A DNA stretch of 9,262 nucleotides, from NCBI GenBank assembly GCA_030620115.1, contig JAUXFG010000154.1:1-9262 (forward strand). The letters are read 5' to 3'. Made by a program: the position numbers and the translations under genes. The notes beneath the pieces were generated by a model. It had not been told where the DNA came from and did not search any database. It saw nothing but the letters and a program-made list of their open reading frames with translations. Shown one piece after another: positions 7,201 to 9,262 of the stretch (its first letter is position 1; each line of letters starts with the position of its first letter). Origin of the DNA: Candidatus Fermentibacterota bacterium. GTDB taxonomy: Bacteria > JAFGKV01.

Positions 7201-7754
7201 AAGATATGACTGTTTCCTATACGGTGGATGAGACGAATGAGGCCGCATGCTCGCTTTTTGTGACACTCTCCGGCCCTGGGGCGCTGGAGTCCGGCAGCGA
7301 TCCCGTGCTTCGTCTCCTTTTTGATGTCGACGCAGAGGCAGACACCTCGCGAGCAACAGTGCTCTCATTCGTCACGGCTTCTGTTTGGGACACTACAGGT
7401 GTGCTCATACCAGTCGACAGCCATGACACAGGCGTCTTCGGATCGGGTGTGAGTTCAGCGCCCTCTCCCCAAGAGTATAGGCTCAACTTCTCACCGCCTG
7501 TGCCGAATCCCACCACAGGAGAGGTCCAGTTCTTGTTCCAGCTCCCACGGACCGCACGGACCACTGTAGTGATCCGTGATCTCAATGGCCGTGTGGTCAC
7601 GAAACTCCGCCAGGGGATTCTGTCTCCAGGCGAGCATTCCGTTCGATGGGACGGCAAGACCGAATCAGGAAACATGCTCCCCAACGGCGCATATCACTGC
7701 CAACTGGTGGCTGGTGGCGAAACTGCCCATCGTTTGGTGGTTTTCCTGAGATAG
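4230..7754 (+). CDS. Gingipain-like (peptidase C25) multidomain surface protein, probable pseudo-protease
   Basis: The 1174-residue product has a signal peptide (MRYFLVVFLLLGVQVAVGA), then a prodomain-like beta-rich region (~21-155), then a peptidase C25 domain (~160-490). C25 hallmarks are LLIGDHELLP (221-230), DVHVGRLPAGSPGD (261-274), the Cys motif CMTGDF (Cys391), CLGEAW (403-408) and FFGASQQSHT (418-427). In active members the catalytic His sits in a GHG motif about 33 residues before the Cys; here that stretch reads NFRGGL (353-358), with Gly357 at the His position, so proteolysis is doubtful. An Ig-like region follows (~495-570), then four tandem carboxypeptidase-regulatory-like domains starting at Tyr574, 663, 752 and 840, a beta-rich, possibly cohesin-like domain (~929-1070), and a FlgD-like C-terminal domain (~1082-1174: VPNPTTGEV, DLNGRVV, RWDGKTESG). 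Such tails often act like the secretion/anchoring domains of type IX substrates, but no type IX machinery gene is in the window. It is the last gene of the operon, before a strong terminator. C25 assignment is firm; the substrate or binding role is unknown. Confidence 0.85.
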   Translation: MRYFLVVFLLLGVQVAVGAPIADADIDVLNSSADGLQARITFPADPGQRVPLGFMIVPESASLNAHASLDGQESTGTPISVEIGDPAFIREVRVVTVALISPDAVERGTVLTVDVELSLSSVPTGPIFKGYLPPSFVEILRSSALNWDQVEVEERSPAPRYLVITPDEMSGTVAPLFDWKERKGLGPELVTLNEIGSNDPSDIRVYIQDRYNTTGTLEYVLLIGDHELLPAFMGYYNPVDGGNLPSDKYYAFVAGGDNLPDVHVGRLPAGSPGDLTAMIDKVLAYERGDEADIWMHRAVMASGNQHPSQKGTKRTIRNQLLGFGYDLVDTVFAPDQGAVDLINAVTEGRSIVNFRGGLATRQEWAAIGFDTDDCNYLGNGLKRPLVFGIICMTGDFTWDGGDCLGEAWMKVAGGAIGFFGASQQSHTFVNNTLDLGLFDAIVNQGIRPIGAITDAGLYYMYYNYAWSDTVLIQLQQYNLLGDPETPLWVGEPGTMTVDHPGSVPQGTSDVVVSTGVGGALVCLRGAGVYEAVYADGSGNAYFQITPTSSGQIDVTVTGYNMIPYQGQMSVTQTYAIAGNVYSEDGPALEGVTMTLSGDASDQATTNVDGWYRFNDLNQGGTYTVTPSYSNSIGAWTFDPESRTYENLQGDQWSQNYTANVPRYTLAGSARTSGGAALGGVTVTLSGASSDETTTNQDGWYQFGNLRGGLSYTLTPSYTPQEGAWSFDPEDRSIGFLDEDRWDQDFSGTPPFYGITGTVTAETGEAVESVKIVLSGDGADTTHSNVQGQFSLGPLAGGASYTVTSYYTPVEGAWSFDPSSYDFSPLTGPETANFQGTRPRYSLSGVVTTRDGQGLEGVLVRLSDGKVDSSLTDQEGAYSLENLPGGFSYAVTPYLAYDDSVNWGFTPEVVSIDTLVGSLDNVGFLAQLPVLLYVGDGFGQPGSSGNPVDLSVDNATYQTVSLDSVTFTLLYSSAFGYHIPSESGVITVGRAEDMTVSYTVDETNEAACSLFVTLSGPGALESGSDPVLRLLFDVDAEADTSRATVLSFVTASVWDTTGVLIPVDSHDTGVFGSGVSSAPSPQEYRLNFSPPVPNPTTGEVQFLFQLPRTARTTVVIRDLNGRVVTKLRQGILSPGEHSVRWDGKTESGNMLPNGAYHCQLVAGGETAHRLVVFLR
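5949..7010 (+). repeat. Four tandem ~89-residue domain repeats within the C25-like gene
   Basis: Units begin at about 5949, 6216, 6483 and 6747 (residues 574, 663, 752, 840). Each has Tyr-x-(I/L)-x-G at the start, GV-x-(V/M)-x-LS in the middle, a T/S-N-x-x-G-x-(Y/F) turn, and G-G-x-x-Y-x-(V/L)-T. Units 1-3 then share GAW(T/S)FDP, and unit 4 has NWGFTP at the matching place. Spacing between the WxF motifs is 89, 89 and 90 residues. The fold class is carboxypeptidase-regulatory/transthyretin-like, usually a stalk or binding module. Confidence 0.75.
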
Positions 7755-7790
7755 GAGCGCCCCGACAGCCATCAAGACTGATAGGAATCG

Positions 7791-7830
7791 TCGAGGGCAG
7801 AGCACATCCGCTGCTCTGCCCTCGATTTCT
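7791..7830 (+). terminator. Rho-independent terminator of the four-gene operon
   Basis: A perfect 14-bp stem (7791-7804 paired with 7812-7825) closes a 7-base loop and is followed by TTTCT. It begins 36 bases after the stop of the C25-like gene and ends just before the stop codon of the convergent minus-strand gene. Read on the minus strand it is followed by only a weak T content (CGATTCC), so it mainly serves the plus-strand operon but could slow transcription from both sides. Confidence 0.8.
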
Positions 7831-7834
7831 CAGA

Positions 7835-8929
7835 TCATTGCGGTGACTCCCCCAATCTCACCAGGAATTCCCAGATCCACGCCCCATCTTCTGTTCCCTG
7901 ACAGATGCCGGGATACAGACCAAAGAGCGCAATCCCCAATACCGCAAGCAGGCATACCGCCCAGGCAGTGCCCTCAAGGCTTGCTTCCCTCAGCTGGGCT
8001 CGCACAGGACGGAGGAATACAGGCGCCACGAGAAGCGCAAGCACAAAGACTACAAAACCCGCAGGGCTCGAACCCAGCATTGAGGAAAGAGCCACCCACC
8101 GGTAGGCAAATCCCACCAAACCAGGCAGCGCCAATAGCGAGGCTACCGGTACGAGCCCGATTCCACGCACCATGAAGCCTCCCTGGCGCTCTTTGCGAGG
8201 AGCAGTCAGAATCACCAGACAGATCACTGGAAGCAGGGCGGCCCAGAGTGCAAGAGGTAGATAATGGGTGCCGAGCCATCGCGCTCCCAAAACAAAGACC
8301 ATCATCAGCTGGAGCTCGAAGAACCACAGCAGCGACAATGGTGCTCGCCGGCCGGCCTCAGATGCTGCCAAACCGGCCGCCCATAAAACCCCCACGCCGG
8401 GCAAGAAGATGAGCAATGGGGCCCAGGCGTCGAAGCTGACCGGATAAATGCGTGGGAGCGTCCATCCCAGCAAGGAAAGCGCCAAAGCTCCTCTGGCGAC
8501 CCTCCTCCCCCATCCCTCGGAACCGATGAGCCACGAGCCCGTAGCCGGCCACACACCTGCGACCAGGAACGTCCCTGCCACCGAAAGGAGCATCAAGGGC
8601 AGGGAATCATGACGTACTGTCCGCACGAAGAGGAAAGCGCCAAGAAGCATCCCCCATCCCACACATGCCTCGTCAGATCGAGCTTCCTCTTCCTTCCATC
8701 CGATCAACAGGAGCCCCAACAGGCCCAGTTGTGCTTCCGGTGCATCGACAAGAATCGCCGCCATCGCCATCACCACACGAGCGCTGTCCCATATGTGGCG
8801 GCCCCAAAGAAAAAGAAATCCAGCAAAAAAACCCATTGGCGCCACCATGGGGGCACGCTCCACCAGGGCCAATCCTGCGGCGAGGAGCCCAATCCCCACC
8901 AAGCTCCTCATCAACGAAACATCCCTCAC
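7835..8929 (-). CDS. Polytopic inner-membrane protein, faintly NuoN/MrpD-like
   Basis: The 364-residue product is almost wholly hydrophobic, with roughly 11-13 potential membrane helices. The C-terminal half has a feel of the NuoL/M/N-MrpD antiporter-like family: VASLLALPGLVGFAYRW (compare the family's loop before the Gly-Phe-x-x-Lys helix), a run AGRRAPLSLLWFFELQLMM where family members have a Lys-Arg/Ser-rich helix, and GIALFGLYPG near the end (NuoN-like LGLYP). The conserved Lys of the GFxxK helix is Arg, and the protein is shorter than the usual ~450-500 residues, so any proton-pumping role is uncertain. Start choice: GTG at 8929 has no clear SD, while an in-frame ATG at 8911 is preceded by GAGGGA about 10 bases upstream; the shorter form is as likely. 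It converges on the operon and has no visible partner gene, although more could lie to the left of its end only in the plus operon. An unrelated membrane protein is a real alternative. Confidence 0.7.
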   Translation of the reverse strand: MRDVSLMRSLVGIGLLAAGLALVERAPMVAPMGFFAGFLFLWGRHIWDSARVVMAMAAILVDAPEAQLGLLGLLLIGWKEEEARSDEACVGWGMLLGAFLFVRTVRHDSLPLMLLSVAGTFLVAGVWPATGSWLIGSEGWGRRVARGALALSLLGWTLPRIYPVSFDAWAPLLIFLPGVGVLWAAGLAASEAGRRAPLSLLWFFELQLMMVFVLGARWLGTHYLPLALWAALLPVICLVILTAPRKERQGGFMVRGIGLVPVASLLALPGLVGFAYRWVALSSMLGSSPAGFVVFVLALLVAPVFLRPVRAQLREASLEGTAWAVCLLAVLGIALFGLYPGICQGTEDGAWIWEFLVRLGESPQ

Positions 8930-8979
8930 AGGCCGTTACTCACTTTCCAGTAGGCGCATGAAGATCTGGGAGATATCAG

Positions 8980-9043
8980 ACATTCAATCCACCAACCGCC
9001 TGATCGAATCGAAATCCTTACTTCCGCGTTGGCTGTTGAATGT
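8980..9043. repeat. Imperfect inverted repeat
   Basis: ACATTCAA (8980-8987) followed by CCACCAACC matches the reverse complement of CGTTGGCTGTTGAATGT (9027-9043), with differences in the middle of each arm. The arms are separated by about 28 bases. Immediately to the right, TTGAA (9036-9040) and TTCAA (9050-9054) form a second small inverted pair around TGTTCGATG. Such a structure would form a stem-loop in single-stranded DNA or RNA; its role is unknown. Confidence 0.45.
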
Positions 9044-9111
9044 TCGATGTTCAATTCCTCATTCCCTCAATTCCAGCAATCAAGCAATTCGGAATCCCCC
9101 TCCCCCCTCCC

Positions 9112-9214
9112 AGATTCTTCGGTCGCTCCGCTCCCTCAGAATGACAGGCATTCACACATCTACATAGGCACACTACCACTGTCATTCTGAGCGACTACAA
9201 GAAGCGAAGAATCT
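9112..9214. repeat. REP-like pair: two 36-bp copies in inverted orientation
   Basis: Copy 1 (9112-9147) and the reverse complement of copy 2 (9179-9214) have equal length. The first 10 bases (AGATTCTTCG) are identical, the last 16 differ at one position (TCCCTCAGAATGACAG versus TCGCTCAGAATGACAG), and the central 10 bases differ. A 31-base spacer separates them. The ends resemble an intergenic repeat of the type GTCATTCTGAGCGAAGCGAAGAATC that I recall from many environmental bacterial genomes; that link is from memory. The arrangement is like a REP doublet (BIME/REPIN) mobilised in trans. Confidence 0.7.
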
Positions 9215-9262
9215 CTCCTTGCTCCTCGTTCTGTCATCTCAGCGCTGAACGCTCTCCTCCCC

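Larger units (their letters stand above)
8930..9262. other. Non-coding region with inverted repeats
   Basis: No credible gene was found on either strand. The stretch holds an imperfect inverted repeat (8980-9043), a pyrimidine-rich tract (about 9096-9111), a REP-like 36-bp inverted pair (9112-9214) and a pyrimidine-rich end. It includes the upstream region of the minus-strand membrane protein gene, but no convincing promoter could be placed. Confidence 0.6.

Noticed and set aside
7217-7684. Minus-strand reading frame opposite the cohesin-like and FlgD-like region
   Set aside because: It is an antisense shadow of a well-supported coding sequence, with low-complexity, charged composition.
4230-7754. 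Identification of the C25-like protein as the type IX sortase PorU
   Set aside because: The length (1174) is similar to PorU, but the four tandem regulatory-like domains and the loss of the catalytic His do not fit, and the barrel gene resembles porin-2 rather than the FadL-type PorV partner.
8609-9167. Plus-strand reading frames opposite the start of the membrane protein gene
   Set aside because: They encode Pro/His/Lys/Arg-rich sequence that is the complement of hydrophobic-helix codons, which is typical of shadows.
9112-9214. CRISPR array
   Set aside because: There are only two copies, they are inverted rather than direct, and the centres differ.

Overview
The window reads as an accessory or surface-protein region from an uncultivated-type, diderm (outer-membrane) bacterium. 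It encodes an outer-membrane beta-barrel, a lipoprotein with a lipobox, and a giant secreted protein ending in a FlgD-like C-terminal domain. FlgD-like tails on C25-family peptidases, together with LVIVD and FG-GAP propellers, are typical of FCB-group and neighbouring candidate phyla (Eisenbacteria, Latescibacteria, Zixibacteria, KSB1, WOR-3 and similar). Phylum placement is inference from gene style, not from a marker gene.

Layout. Positions 1-258 are non-coding. They hold two related hairpins, a short tandem repeat and the Shine-Dalgarno (SD) site of the first gene. Positions 259-7754 form a compact four-gene plus-strand operon with intergenic gaps of 19, 23 and 11 bases and a good SD before each gene: (1) a beta-barrel outer-membrane protein with a TTG start; (2) an LVIVD-repeat lipoprotein that can be counted as a seven-bladed propeller; (3) a secreted FG-GAP (integrin-alpha-like) seven-bladed propeller followed by a fibronectin-III-like domain; (4) a 1174-residue gingipain-like (peptidase C25) multidomain protein with four ~89-residue carboxypeptidase-regulatory-like domains, a possible cohesin-like domain and a FlgD-like tail. 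A perfect 14-bp hairpin with a short T tract (7791-7830) closes the operon. A convergent minus-strand gene (7835-8929) encodes a polytopic membrane protein with faint resemblance to the NuoN/MrpD antiporter-like family. The last ~330 bases are non-coding and contain two inverted-repeat structures, one of them a 36-bp REP-like pair.

How the genes may work together. All four operon products are predicted to leave the cytoplasm: a barrel in the outer membrane, a lipid-anchored propeller, a soluble propeller and a large adhesin/protease-like protein. That composition suggests a co-expressed cell-surface assembly. The most notable point is that the C25 domain keeps the Cys motif but has Gly where the family normally has the catalytic His, so the largest protein may be a pseudo-protease used for binding rather than cleavage. 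The FG-GAP propeller also strictly alternates canonical and degenerate calcium loops. No CRISPR, tRNA, rRNA, transposase or phage gene is visible.
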